Source: Amycolatopsis sp. CA-128772 (GTDB lineage: Bacteria; Actinomycetota; Actinomycetes; Mycobacteriales; Pseudonocardiaceae). From it: a DNA stretch of 64,000 bases. The stretch lies in the NCBI RefSeq assembly GCF_002904295.1, contig NZ_PPHG01000066.1, positions 1 through 64,000 on the forward strand. Reading direction: 5' to 3'. Under the pieces are notes generated by a model that had not been told where the DNA came from, made no database searches, and saw only the letters and a list, made by a program, of their open reading frames with translations. Position 1 is the stretch's first letter. Each line of letters starts with the position of its first letter. Below are positions 1 to 8,132 of this stretch, piece after piece. Made by a program: the position numbers and the translations under genes.

Positions 1-1
1 C

Positions 2-1630
2 CTGGGCGAGGCCGCGAACAACGCCGACCAGCGGTACCAGCTGGCCAAGGGTCTGCGGCACCAGATGAACAAGGTGTTCCCGACCCACTGGTCGTTCCTG
101 CTGGGCGAGATCGCGCTCTACAGCTTCATCATCCTGCTGCTGACGGGGGTGTACCTGACGCTGTTCTTCGACCCCTCCATGCAGGAGGTCGTCTACCACG
201 GCAGCTTCAAGAACCTGCAGGGCATGGAGATGTCGCAGGCGTTCCGCACGACGCTGGACCTCTCCTTCGACGTCCGTGGCGGGCTGTTCATGCGGCAGCT
301 GCACCACTGGGCGGCGCTGATCTTCGTGGCGTCGATGGCCGTGCACATGCTGCGGATCTTCTTCACCGGCGCGTTCCGGCGTCCGCGTGAGGCGAACTGG
401 GTGATCGGCGGGCTGCTGCTGATCCTGGGCTGCTTCGAAGGCTTCTTCGGTTATTCGCTGCCGGATGACCTGCTTTCGGGTACCGGGATCCGGGCGACGC
501 TGTCGGGGATCGTGTTGTCGGTGCCGGTGGCGGGGACGTGGATCCACTGGGCGTTGTTCGGTGGGGAGTTCCCGGGGGATCAGATCATCCCGCGGTTGTA
601 CACGCTGCACATCCTGTTGCTGCCGGGCATCATGCTGGCGCTGGTGGGGGTGCACCTGGCGTTGGTGTGGTATCAGAAGCACACGCAGTTCCCGGGGGTG
701 CGGCGCAAGGAGTCCAACGTGGTCGGGGTGCGGATCATGCCGTACTTCGCGCTCAAGGGCGGCGCGTTCTTCACCCTGGTGGTGGGGGTGCTGGCGTTGA
801 TGTCGGGGCTGTTCCAGATCAACCCGGTGTGGAACTTCGGCCCGTACAACCCGGCACAGGTCTCGGCCGGGTCCCAGCCCGACTGGTACATGGCCTGGGC
901 CGACGGCATGCTCCGGATCTGGCCGGCGTGGGAGGTCTACCTCGGGAACTACACGATCCCGGCGGTGTTCTTCCCCGGCGCGATCGGCATGCCGATCCTG
1001 TTCGGGCTCCTGCTGGGCTACCCGTTCATCGAGCGGAAGCTGTCCAAGGACACCGCGCACCACAACCTGCTCCAGCGGCCGCGGGACGTCCCGGTCCGCA
1101 CGGCGCTGGGCGCGATGGCGCTGGGCTTCTTCATGGTCATCGAACTGTCCGGCTTCAACGACATCATCGCCGACAGCTTCGACATCTCGCTGAACGCGAC
1201 GACCTGGGCCGGCCGCATCGGCGTGCTGATCGTGCCGCCGCTGGCGTACTACTTCACGTACCGCATCTGCCTGGGCCTGCAGCGGGCCGACCGCGAGGTG
1301 CTGGAGCACGGCGTCGAAACCGGCATCATCAAGCGGCTGCCGCACGGTGAGTTCATCGAGATCCACCAGCCGCTCGGCGGCGTCGACGGCCACGGCCACG
1401 CGCTCCCGCTCGAGTACCAGGGCGCGTCCGTGCCGAAGAAGATGAACAAGCTGGGTTCCGCCGGGCAGGCGGTGCCGGGCACGTTCTGGTCGCCGGACCC
1501 GGCCGACGAGACGGTGGCGCTGCAGCGCGCCCACGGCAACGGCCACGGCGGCGAGAACGGCCAGCACGGCCAGCACGGCGAGTTCGACTCCGCGGAGACG
1601 GCCGCGGCCGCCAAGCAGTCGGACCACTAG
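2..1630 (+). CDS. qcrB: Cytochrome bc1 complex cytochrome b subunit (5' partial)
   Basis: This is the cytochrome b subunit of the actinobacterial menaquinol:cytochrome c reductase, an integral membrane protein that oxidises menaquinol and passes electrons towards the bcc-aa3 supercomplex. The frame is open from base 2 and reads LGEAANNADQRYQLAKGLRH before the first Met at 65, which matches the family N-terminal region, so the real start lies upstream of the window. Paired histidines that bind the two b hemes are visible in the HHWAAL/VHMLR stretch and in the HILLLPG/VHLAL stretch. The long hydrophilic C-terminal tail, rich in His and Gly after the last membrane segment, is typical of actinobacterial QcrB. 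qcrC and qcrA would be expected just upstream. A strong hairpin follows the stop. Confidence 0.97.
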   Translation: MGEAANNADQRYQLAKGLRHQMNKVFPTHWSFLLGEIALYSFIILLLTGVYLTLFFDPSMQEVVYHGSFKNLQGMEMSQAFRTTLDLSFDVRGGLFMRQLHHWAALIFVASMAVHMLRIFFTGAFRRPREANWVIGGLLLILGCFEGFFGYSLPDDLLSGTGIRATLSGIVLSVPVAGTWIHWALFGGEFPGDQIIPRLYTLHILLLPGIMLALVGVHLALVWYQKHTQFPGVRRKESNVVGVRIMPYFALKGGAFFTLVVGVLALMSGLFQINPVWNFGPYNPAQVSAGSQPDWYMAWADGMLRIWPAWEVYLGNYTIPAVFFPGAIGMPILFGLLLGYPFIERKLSKDTAHHNLLQRPRDVPVRTALGAMALGFFMVIELSGFNDIIADSFDISLNATTWAGRIGVLIVPPLAYYFTYRICLGLQRADREVLEHGVETGIIKRLPHGEFIEIHQPLGGVDGHGHALPLEYQGASVPKKMNKLGSAGQAVPGTFWSPDPADETVALQRAHGNGHGGENGQHGQHGEFDSAETAAAAKQSDH

Positions 1631-1640
1631 GTTCAGCCAC

Positions 1641-1676
1641 GACGAAGGCCACCTCCCGCGGGAGGTGGCCTTCGTC
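1641..1676. terminator. Bidirectional hairpin terminator between qcrB and the convergent gene
   Basis: A perfect 36-base palindrome lies between two convergent genes, 10 bases after the qcrB stop and 14 bases before the end of the minus-strand gene. There is no long T-run, as is common for actinobacterial hairpin terminators. The function is inferred from position and structure. Confidence 0.75.
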
Positions 1677-1690
1677 CGTTCCGGGTCCGG

Positions 1691-1972
1691 TCAGTCTTCG
1701 ACGCCGATCGAGAAGGCCGACTCGGTGTCCGCGCGCGAGTAGGACCGGAACGCGATGTGCGTGACGGTGTCCAGCACGCCCGGCACCTTCCCGATCCGGC
1801 CGGGGATCAGGTCGGCCAGCTCCTCGTGCGTCGACACCTGCACGGTGGCGATGAGGTCGACGTCCCCGGCGCACGAGTAGACCTCGCCGACACCCTCGAT
1901 GTCGGCGATCGCCTGCGCGGCGTCCGGGATCGCGTCCGCCTCTGCCTGGATCAACACGATCGCGGTGATCAC
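1691..1972 (-). CDS. Stand-alone Lrp/AsnC ligand-binding (RAM) domain protein
   Basis: A 93-residue protein that matches only the C-terminal effector-binding domain of Lrp/AsnC regulators: it starts VITAIVLIQ, has the core DIEGVGEVYSCAGDVDLIA, and ends in a second beta-alpha-beta unit. No helix-turn-helix precedes it. The start is GTG at 1972, supported by a GGAGGA ribosome-binding site at 1983-1978 five bases upstream; longer readings into the neighbouring gene have no such site. Small RAM-only proteins of this kind are common in actinobacteria and often sit near the cytochrome bc1/oxidase genes. They are thought to oligomerise and bind amino acids, but the ligand is unknown. Confidence 0.88.
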   Translation of the reverse strand: MITAIVLIQAEADAIPDAAQAIADIEGVGEVYSCAGDVDLIATVQVSTHEELADLIPGRIGKVPGVLDTVTHIAFRSYSRADTESAFSIGVED

Positions 1973-2022
1973 CTGGGTCCTCCAAGACTCGTCTGCGGGG
2001 TCGCCCGCGATCCTAGTGAGCC

Positions 2023-2772
2023 CTAGGCCGCGGTGTGCGCCAGCCAGTGGGCGGCCAGTGCGCGGTCGCCGGTGAGCGTGACGCGGTCCGCGGGCCGGCG
2101 CCGGGTCAGGACGAGCAGGAGGTCTTCGAGGGGGCCGGCCAGTGTCACGTCCGCGGTGGTGGTGCCGTCCCGGGTCCACCGGACGCCGCCGGGGGTGCGG
2201 GTGATCAGCCAGCCCGGGCCCTCGCCGTTGCCGCTCGGCTGCAGGTGGAGGGTCTGGCCGGTGCCGCGGAGCTCGGCGAAGGCGGGCTTGAGGCTCGCCG
2301 TGACGGGGTCGGACAGCACCTCCAGCCACTCGCTGATCGCGTCGGCCGCGAGGTCGGGGGCCACGGTGAAGCCGTTGCCGGTGGCCAGCGCGGCGTCGGC
2401 GTGGTGGATGGTGGTGTCGTGGAGCATGCGGCGCAGCCAGAACCGGGCGGGCTGCGGGCCGAAGAACGTCCACACGGGGCTGTCGCCGGCGGCCCGCACG
2501 GCGGCTTCGAGGTCGGCGGCGCCTCGGTCCAGCCAGCCGGACCACTCGTCCGGGGAGCCGGGGTCTTCGTCGAACGGGTCCGGGACCGGCGACGGGCCGT
2601 CCCGGACGATGCTCGCGGCCCAGCGGTGGGCCTGGCCGATGTGGCCGACGAGCACCCGCAGCGGCCACTCCGGGCAGGTGGGCACCGGCTGGTCGGGATC
2701 GGCGGCCTCGACGGCTCTGGCCAACCCGGCGGTGTGTTCGTGGAGCCCTTCGGCGAGTCTGGCGTTGTCCAT
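2023..2772 (-). CDS. Mycothiol-dependent maleylpyruvate-isomerase-like (DinB-fold) protein
   Basis: A 249-residue protein of the maleylpyruvate isomerase N-terminal / TIGR03083 family, which has the DinB-like four-helix fold. The metal-site histidines expected of this fold are visible in VGHIGQAHRW (about residue 45-54) and in LHDTTIHHADA (about 135-145). The C-terminal 90 residues form the small alpha/beta domain often seen in these proteins. Such enzymes use mycothiol as thiol cofactor or substrate, but the substrate of this member cannot be read from sequence. It is transcribed divergently from a MerR-type regulator 44 bases away, so the two probably form a regulated pair. Confidence 0.82.
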   Translation of the reverse strand: MDNARLAEGLHEHTAGLARAVEAADPDQPVPTCPEWPLRVLVGHIGQAHRWAASIVRDGPSPVPDPFDEDPGSPDEWSGWLDRGAADLEAAVRAAGDSPVWTFFGPQPARFWLRRMLHDTTIHHADAALATGNGFTVAPDLAADAISEWLEVLSDPVTASLKPAFAELRGTGQTLHLQPSGNGEGPGWLITRTPGGVRWTRDGTTTADVTLAGPLEDLLLVLTRRRPADRVTLTGDRALAAHWLAHTAA

Positions 2773-2816
2773 GGCCGTACCGTAGGAATTCCACCCGGCT
2801 GGAGGTTCCACGGAAG

Positions 2817-3722
2817 GTGACCGGAGACACACTCGGCATCGGCGAGCTGGCGCGGCGAACGGGCGTGCCCGTGCGCACGATCCGCTTCTACTGCGACGAG
2901 GGCGTGCTGGAGCCGGTCCGCAGCGCAGGCGGCCACCGCCGCTTCGACGGCGCGGCGATCGACCGGCTGACGCTGGTGCGCCGGCTGCGTGGCCTGGGCC
3001 TGGGCCTGCGCCCGATCACCGACGTCCTGGCGGGCCGCCGGTCCCTCGACGACGCGGTGGCGGCCGAGCGGACGGCCCTCGACCGCGAGCTGGCAACCCT
3101 GGCGTGGCGGCGCTCGGTGCTCCACGCGGTCTCGGAGGTCGCACCGGCCGACCGCGAGGCGCGCCTGGAGCTGCTGTCCGCGGTCCAGGACGGGTGTTCG
3201 GCGCACGAGACGCTGGTGCGCCTGTGGCGCCCGATGACGACGGGCCCGATCCCCCCGGAGACGGCCCGGATGTTCCTGGACATCAGCGCCCCCGAGCCAC
3301 CACCCCAGCCGACGACGGCCCAGGTGGTGGCGTACGCGGAGCTGGTCCTCCTCGCGGCGGACGCCCGGCTGGCAACGGACCTGAAGTCGAGCACGCTGGT
3401 GGGCCACGAACGCATCCCGGACCTGGGCGCACTCCACGCGGAGGTCGGCGAGGCGTGCACGCTGGCGGCACCGTCGGTGGCGGCGGGGAAGCGGCCATCT
3501 CCGGGGGCGGCGCTCGATCGTTTTGTGGCGGCTCATGCGACGGCGTGGGGTGTTCCGGACAGCTTGTCGTTCCGACGCGCGTTGAACCGCCGGACGGCGC
3601 CGGACCGCGATTCGCGGCTGCGCCGCTACTGGCACCTGACGGGCGAGGTGACGGGCGAGGCGGCGCCGATGGGGGTAACCCACACGTGGCTGCTGGACGC
3701 CCTGGACACCTCAGTCGCCTGA
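2817..3722 (+). CDS. MerR family transcriptional regulator
   Basis: A 301-residue protein with an N-terminal MerR winged helix (GIGELARRTGVPVRTIRFYCDEG, then the SAGGHRRF wing) followed by a dimerisation helix and a large C-terminal region of about 200 residues. The tail is Ala/Leu-rich and resembles the helical effector domains of the longer actinobacterial MerR proteins; no cysteine cluster is present, so it is not a metal or redox sensor of the SoxR type. The start is GTG at 2817 with GGAAG just upstream. The short gap to the divergent mycothiol-type gene suggests that this regulator controls that gene and itself. Confidence 0.9.
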   Translation: MTGDTLGIGELARRTGVPVRTIRFYCDEGVLEPVRSAGGHRRFDGAAIDRLTLVRRLRGLGLGLRPITDVLAGRRSLDDAVAAERTALDRELATLAWRRSVLHAVSEVAPADREARLELLSAVQDGCSAHETLVRLWRPMTTGPIPPETARMFLDISAPEPPPQPTTAQVVAYAELVLLAADARLATDLKSSTLVGHERIPDLGALHAEVGEACTLAAPSVAAGKRPSPGAALDRFVAAHATAWGVPDSLSFRRALNRRTAPDRDSRLRRYWHLTGEVTGEAAPMGVTHTWLLDALDTSVA

Positions 3723-3760
3723 CCCCGCCCCCCGCCATCCCGCCTCACCGGCCACAGGGG

Positions 3761-3949
3761 TCGCCTCCCGCACCTGGCCGGCCGGTTGGCGTACCCGGAG
3801 GGTGGGCTCGCGTACCTGGCCGGTCGGTTCGCGTACCTGGCCGGTCGGCTGGCGTACCCGGAGGGTCGGCTCGCGTACCTGGGCGGTCGGCTGGCGTACC
3901 CGGCGGGTCGGCGGCGTGCCCGGGCGGTCGGCCGGTGTGCCTGAGCCGG
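3761..3949 (+). repeat. 21-bp tandem repeat array A
   Basis: Seven consecutive 21-base units (3761-3781, 3782-3802, 3803-3823, 3824-3844, 3845-3865, 3866-3886, 3887-3907) followed by two degenerate units of 20 and about 22 bases. The consensus is close to TCGGCTSGCGTACCYGGVSGG. A further inverted unit with the core ACGCGAGCCGACC is seen at about 3975-3987. The array fills most of the 278-base gap between the convergent merR and exonuclease genes and carries no supported ORF. The same family recurs at about 29.3 and 60.2 kb. Confidence 0.9.
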
Positions 3950-4000
3950 TCGGGAGCGAACCGATCCGCTGGATACGCGAGCCGACCCTCCCGGCGGGTG

Positions 4001-5704
4001 TCAGCCGACGTGTTCCAGGGAGTGGGCCTCCGTTACCAGGCTCAGCCAGCCCTGCCAGCCCGCCACCGCGGCCGGCTCGGCCCAGGGGCGCGTGGTGCGG
4101 ACCAGCCGCACCCCCGGGCGGGCCAGCCAGCGCAACAGGACCCCGACCTCCTCCGGTGGTGCCCCGTGCAGGGGGCCCGGGTCCGGGAGGACCGTCTCCG
4201 CCGAGGCCACCAGGGCCTCCACCACCGGCATCGGCGGCACCCCGCGGCGGGCCACGCCCGCCGATGCCAAACGGCCGTAGCGGATCACCGCCAGTTCCCA
4301 GCCGCCCGCGCCGTCGGGGCCGGCTGCGATCAGTTCGCCGATCGAGGCCAACGATGCCTGGCGGTGGGCGCGGCCCAGGGTCCGGATCAGGCCGGCCAGC
4401 TCGTCGCGGTGGCGGGCCGCCTGCTCGTAGTGCCGGCCCTCCGCCAGCCGCTCCACGTGCGCGGCCGCCGTGTGCAGGGGGCGGCCGTCCAGGCCCGCGA
4501 TCAGGCCCGACACCGACTCGACCGCCGGGCTGTACGCCTCCACGCTCTGCCGGCCCGCGCACGGTGCGCCGCAGCGGCCCAGTTCCGCCAGCACGCACGG
4601 GGTCCCGTTCGCCGAGCGCGGCGAGATCCGCTGGGTGCACGTCCGCAGGCCCGACGCGCCGGCCAGGGTGTCGGCCGTCGTGCGGGCGTCCGCCTGGTTG
4701 CGGAACGGGCCCAGCACCCCCGGCCGCGGCAGGCGGACCACCGACAGCCGCGGGAACGCCTCGTCCGTCAGGCCGATCCACCAGCCCTGGTGGCGGTTCT
4801 TCGACCGCCGGTTGTACGCCGGCCGGTGCGCCCCGATCAGCCGCAGCTCGCGGACCTCCGCCTCGAGCGCGTGCGCGCACACGACGTGGTCGACGCGCTC
4901 CGCCAGGGCGACCATCTCCCGGATCCGGCTCCGCCCCTCCGAACCCGTGAAGTAGGTGCGCACGCGCCGCCGCAGGTCCTTCGCCGTGCCGACGTACAGG
5001 ACCTCGTCCTTCGGACCCTTGAAGAGGTAGACCCCCGGCGCCGCGGGCAGGTCCGCCGCCAGGTGCCGCTTCGCCCGCTGGGCGACCGTCACCTCCGGCA
5101 GGTACCCCATCAGCTCTTCCAGCGAGTGCACACCCAGGTTGCCGACCCGCTCCAGCAGGCCGTGCAGGACGTCCACGGTCGCGCGCGCGTCGTCCAGCGC
5201 CCGGTGCGTCGGCCGCGTCTTCGCCCCGAACAGCAACGCCAGCGCCGTCAGGTTGTAGCGGCCGACCTCGTCCCGGGGGACGACGCGCCGCGCCAGCCGC
5301 ACCGTGCAGACCACGGTGAGCTTCGGCCAGACGTACCCGTGCCCCTCGCAGGCGGCCCGCATGTGCGACGTGTCGAAGCCCGAATTGTGCGCGACCAGCA
5401 CCGAACCGCCGATGAACTCGAGGAAGGCGGGCAGCACCTCCTCGATCGGCGGGGCGTCGTACACCATCGCCTGGGTGATGCCGGTCAGGGAGACGATCTG
5501 CGGCGGGATCACCCGGCCCGGGTTGATCAGCGTCGCGAACTCGCCGAGCACCTCACCGGCGCGCACCTTCACGGCCCCGATCTCGGTGATCTCCGACGCC
5601 CCTGGCGGTGCCCCGGTCGTTTCGAGGTCGAAGACGACGAAAGTCGTGTCCCGCAACGGAGTTCCGAGCTCGTCGAAGGCGAGCTGTGCCTGGACCGGAC
5701 GCAT
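4001..5704 (-). CDS. DEDD exonuclease fused to a UvrC-like GIY-YIG nuclease domain
   Basis: A 567-residue fusion. Residues about 15-185 are a DnaQ/epsilon-type 3'-5' exonuclease: ExoI FDLETTG, ExoII HNSGFD, and ExoIII HRALDDARATVD with the expected acidic residues and His. Residues about 215-300 are a GIY-YIG module (GVYLFKGPKDEVLYVGTAKDLRRR), and the rest resembles UvrC and includes the cysteine-bearing CAGRQSVE region and an aligned UvrB-contact-like segment. The arrangement matches M. tuberculosis Rv2191 and relatives, annotated as DEDD exonuclease domain proteins distinct from UvrC. A role in DNA repair is likely but the substrate is unknown. The next genes (NlpC/P60, pimB) keep the mycobacterial order. 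Confidence 0.9.
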   Translation of the reverse strand: MRPVQAQLAFDELGTPLRDTTFVVFDLETTGAPPGASEITEIGAVKVRAGEVLGEFATLINPGRVIPPQIVSLTGITQAMVYDAPPIEEVLPAFLEFIGGSVLVAHNSGFDTSHMRAACEGHGYVWPKLTVVCTVRLARRVVPRDEVGRYNLTALALLFGAKTRPTHRALDDARATVDVLHGLLERVGNLGVHSLEELMGYLPEVTVAQRAKRHLAADLPAAPGVYLFKGPKDEVLYVGTAKDLRRRVRTYFTGSEGRSRIREMVALAERVDHVVCAHALEAEVRELRLIGAHRPAYNRRSKNRHQGWWIGLTDEAFPRLSVVRLPRPGVLGPFRNQADARTTADTLAGASGLRTCTQRISPRSANGTPCVLAELGRCGAPCAGRQSVEAYSPAVESVSGLIAGLDGRPLHTAAAHVERLAEGRHYEQAARHRDELAGLIRTLGRAHRQASLASIGELIAAGPDGAGGWELAVIRYGRLASAGVARRGVPPMPVVEALVASAETVLPDPGPLHGAPPEEVGVLLRWLARPGVRLVRTTRPWAEPAAVAGWQGWLSLVTEAHSLEHVG

Positions 5705-5957
5705 GGGCGAGACACTAGAGGCGACCCCCGACAGTTTTGGCCGCCCCGCTGCTCACGGGCCCGGAACGGCCCCGGGGTCGCGGGCGGGTTTCGTTCGCCG
5801 GTTCGGACCGCATCGCCGCCCACCGGCCGCGGCCCGGTCGGAAGCCGGCCGCCGCCGAAGACCCGCCCGCTGGGCTCGCCCGCACCGGCCGCACCCCTCG
5901 ACCCTCGCCCGGTGTGGCCTCCGTGTGGCGCGCGGGGCGGGATGCGGGGGCGGGGCC

Positions 5958-5963
5958 TACCCT
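5958..5963 (+). promoter_or_regulatory. Candidate leaderless -10 element for the NYN-domain gene
   Basis: TACCCT ends six bases before the ATG at 5970. With usual spacing the transcript would begin at the start codon, and no Shine-Dalgarno sequence is seen. The 250 bases upstream are GC-rich and hold no other recognisable feature. Confidence 0.5.
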
Positions 5964-5969
5964 GGACCA

Positions 5970-7367
5970 ATGCACCCGCAGCCGCTCGTGCCGGAGCCGC
6001 CCGGGGACCCCGTCGGTCCCTCGGGTGTCGCGTCGCGTGCCGAGCCGGCCGAAGAGTCCCCTGACCAGGCCGGACAGCCCGAACCCGCCACCTGGCCCGC
6101 GCTGCCGGAACCGGTTCGCGACCGCATTGCCGAGCTCGCCGCGGCCGCCGTGGCCAAGCTGCCCGCCACCGATGTGCCCCGGCAGCTGCGGCCCGTCGCC
6201 AAGTTCGCGCCCGCCAAGCGGGCCAAGCTCGGGGGCGCCGCGCTGCTCGCCGCGCTCGGGGAGTCTTCGCAGTTCCGGACCGCCGTCATCGAATGGCTGC
6301 GCGAACACCGCACCGACGTGCTCGACCCCAACGCCATCGACTCCGTCGCCGCGGCGGCCGCCGCCGTGCTGCTCGGGGAGTCCGGGGCCGCCGGACGGGT
6401 GCGGCTGGTCGCCAAGAACGCCGAGGAAAACGCCCTGCGCGCCGAACGCGACGCCGCGCTCGCCCGGACCCAGCGGCTCGAAGCCGAACTCGCCCAGGTC
6501 CGCGCCGAACTCGCCGAAGCGAAGCAAGCCGCCGAAAGCGCCCGGGGCGAGCGTGAGGGCGAAGTCGAGAAGCTCCTGAAGCGCCTTCGCGAGCAGGGCG
6601 TCCAGCTGCGCCAAGCCCGCGACGCGGTCGAAGCGGCCTCCGCCAACGCCCGGCGCGGCTCGGCCGCCCACGTCGACGAGATCGCCACCCTCACCAGCCA
6701 GCTCGAACGCGAACGCCAGCGCGTCGCCGGCGAACGCGCCCGGGCCGAACGCGCCGTCGCCGACGCCGAAATCGCCCGCCAGTCCGCGCGCGAGGCCCGC
6801 CAGGCCGACGAGGTGCGGCTCGCCCTGCTCATCGACACCATCGACGGCGCCGTCACCGGCCTGCGCCGCGAACTCGCCCTCGGCGCGCGGGGCGCCCGCC
6901 CGGCCGACATGGTCCGCGGCGCCAGCTCCGGCACCGGCCAGGGCGGCAAGATCGCCGACGTCACCGCGCTGGACCGCTACCTCGCGCTGCCCAACGTGCA
7001 CCTGATCGTCGACGGCTACAACGTCACCAAGACCGGCTACCCCGAACTGGCCCTCGCCGACCAGCGCGACCGGCTGGTCCACCAGCTGTCCGCGCTGGCC
7101 GCGCGTACCTCCGCCGAGGTCACCGTCGTCTTCGACGGCGCCGGCGTGCTCTCCGTGCCCGCATCGGTGCCGCGCGGGGTGCGGGTGCTGTTCTCCGACC
7201 GCGGGGTGCTGGCCGACGACGTGATCCGCAACCTCGTCGCGGCCGAGCCCGCCGGGCGGCCGATGGTCGTCGCGACGTCCGACCGCGCCGTCGCGGACTC
7301 GGTGCGAGGCCGCGGCGCCCATCCGGCGCCGGCGTCCGTGCTGGTCAGCCGCCTGTCGAGGGTGTGA
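5970..7367 (+). CDS. NYN (PIN-like) domain protein with coiled coil
   Basis: A 465-residue protein in three parts: a Pro/Glu-rich N-terminus and an alpha-helical region, a long Ala/Glu/Arg coiled coil (about residues 150-300, with heptad-like runs such as RTQRLEAELAQVRAELAEA), and a C-terminal NYN domain (about 345-465) beginning VHLIVDGYNV and containing VVFDGAG, ADDVIRNLVA and VVATSDRAV. The conserved acidic residues suggest a Mg-dependent ribonuclease related to YacP, but activity is inferred. The ATG at 5970 is chosen because it immediately follows a -10-like hexamer. The following 85-residue gene starts 68 bases downstream and may be cotranscribed. Confidence 0.85.
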   Translation: MHPQPLVPEPPGDPVGPSGVASRAEPAEESPDQAGQPEPATWPALPEPVRDRIAELAAAAVAKLPATDVPRQLRPVAKFAPAKRAKLGGAALLAALGESSQFRTAVIEWLREHRTDVLDPNAIDSVAAAAAAVLLGESGAAGRVRLVAKNAEENALRAERDAALARTQRLEAELAQVRAELAEAKQAAESARGEREGEVEKLLKRLREQGVQLRQARDAVEAASANARRGSAAHVDEIATLTSQLERERQRVAGERARAERAVADAEIARQSAREARQADEVRLALLIDTIDGAVTGLRRELALGARGARPADMVRGASSGTGQGGKIADVTALDRYLALPNVHLIVDGYNVTKTGYPELALADQRDRLVHQLSALAARTSAEVTVVFDGAGVLSVPASVPRGVRVLFSDRGVLADDVIRNLVAAEPAGRPMVVATSDRAVADSVRGRGAHPAPASVLVSRLSRV

Positions 7368-7435
7368 CCGCACCGAAACTGTCGGTGGTGGCCCCTACCG
7401 TGTGCGGAACAGCAGTTCCCGCGTGAGGAGGACCC

Positions 7436-7693
7436 ATGACCGGCATCCCCGAGCTGTCCGAAGTGGACGTCTCGCACATCGCCGTTCCGGACATCGAGAA
7501 CCTGGTGGTCGATTGCGACCGCTGCGTCGTACGCGGCATCTCCTGCCACGACTGCGTGGTGAGCGTGCTGCTCGGCGCGCCACCGGCGGTGGTGTGGGAC
7601 GCCGACGAGCGGCGGGCCGTCGACGCGCTGGCGGAGGCCGGGATGGTGCCGCGGCTACGCCTGGTCGAGGAACCGGCCCGGCGCACCGCCTGA
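7436..7693 (+). CDS. Small conserved actinobacterial protein with two CxxC motifs
   Basis: An 85-residue protein with a good ribosome-binding site (GAGGAGG) and an ATG at 7436. Cys27/Cys30 and Cys37/Cys40 form two CxxC pairs nine bases of protein apart (CDRC and CHDC), a layout that could bind zinc or an iron-sulfur cluster; this is inference. The rest is a short acidic helix (DADERRAVDALAEAGM). Proteins like this sit beside the NlpC/P60 and pimB genes in mycobacteria (Rv2189c position), and no function is known to me. Confidence 0.8.
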   Translation: MTGIPELSEVDVSHIAVPDIENLVVDCDRCVVRGISCHDCVVSVLLGAPPAVVWDADERRAVDALAEAGMVPRLRLVEEPARRTA

Positions 7694-7781
7694 CTTTTGC
7701 CCGTTTCGTGTCGGCGCGCCGAATGGTCGATTGAATCGGTGAACGGTCAGTAGTCGAAAGCTCGCCGGAGAAACCCCAGCG

Positions 7782-7797
7782 TGTAACGCCCATCACA
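7782..7797. promoter_or_regulatory. CRP/GlxR-type binding site candidate upstream of the NlpC/P60 gene
   Basis: TGTAACGCCCATCACA matches the CRP consensus TGTGA-N6-TCACA in nine of ten defined positions. It lies 335 bases before the hydrolase start. CRP or GlxR control of muralytic genes (rpf, nlpC) is established in other actinobacteria. No binding has been shown here. Confidence 0.5.
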
Positions 7798-8132
7798 GCT
7801 TTTCCTCTTTGCAGGTCCGATGGTGTTTATCGGCGTCACGCAGAGTTTTTGGCCGACGGGTGGTGGACGTGGTGGCGGTCTTTTCGTAACCTGTCCGAGA
7901 TCTCGTGGCCCCCGGCCGTCGATGAGGCGGCGACGCGAGATCGCCGCCGGGCGCAGCTTTGTCGGGAAGCTGGGAACCGGAACCACCACCGCGTGCTTTT
8001 CCCTGTTGCGGCTCGTGTTGCCCTGGCGACGCAGCCCGCACGCGTGGGGGGACAACGGCGAAGAGGACTCCCCGGCCTCTTCGCGGCCCGGTCCCCGTCG
8101 GCGGCCGAGACGCAAAGGAGACCCGCGCGACC
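7798..8132 (+). other. Long untranslated leader with stable hairpins upstream of the NlpC/P60 gene
   Basis: This stretch (part of the 439 bases without a gene, 7694-8132) has no credible ORF on the plus strand. It contains several nested inverted repeats: GATCTCG/CGAGATC arms around 7898-7942, CAGCTT/GAAGCTG around 7965-7985, CGCGTGC/GCACGCG around 7991-8045, AAGAGG/CCTCTT around 8060-8082, and a possible long-range 7-bp pairing of 7943-7949 with 8099-8105 just ahead of the AAAGGAG ribosome-binding site. The layout resembles a structured leader such as the ydaO (c-di-AMP) riboswitch that precedes wall hydrolases in actinobacteria, but the conserved ydaO 3' box is not visible, so the class is unassigned. 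Confidence 0.35.

Noticed and set aside
3104..6064. A 986-codon plus-strand open frame across the merR tail, the repeat array and the exonuclease gene
   Set aside because: It is a shadow frame on the opposite strand of real genes in very GC-rich DNA. Composition is dominated by Gly, Pro, Arg and Ala with no recognisable domain, and it crosses two well-supported genes.
7861..8132. Firm assignment as a ydaO (c-di-AMP) riboswitch
   Set aside because: The gene context fits, and parts such as GGGGGGACAACGGCGAA resemble the core, but the conserved 3' box near GACAGCUAAC is not found. It is left as an unassigned structured leader.
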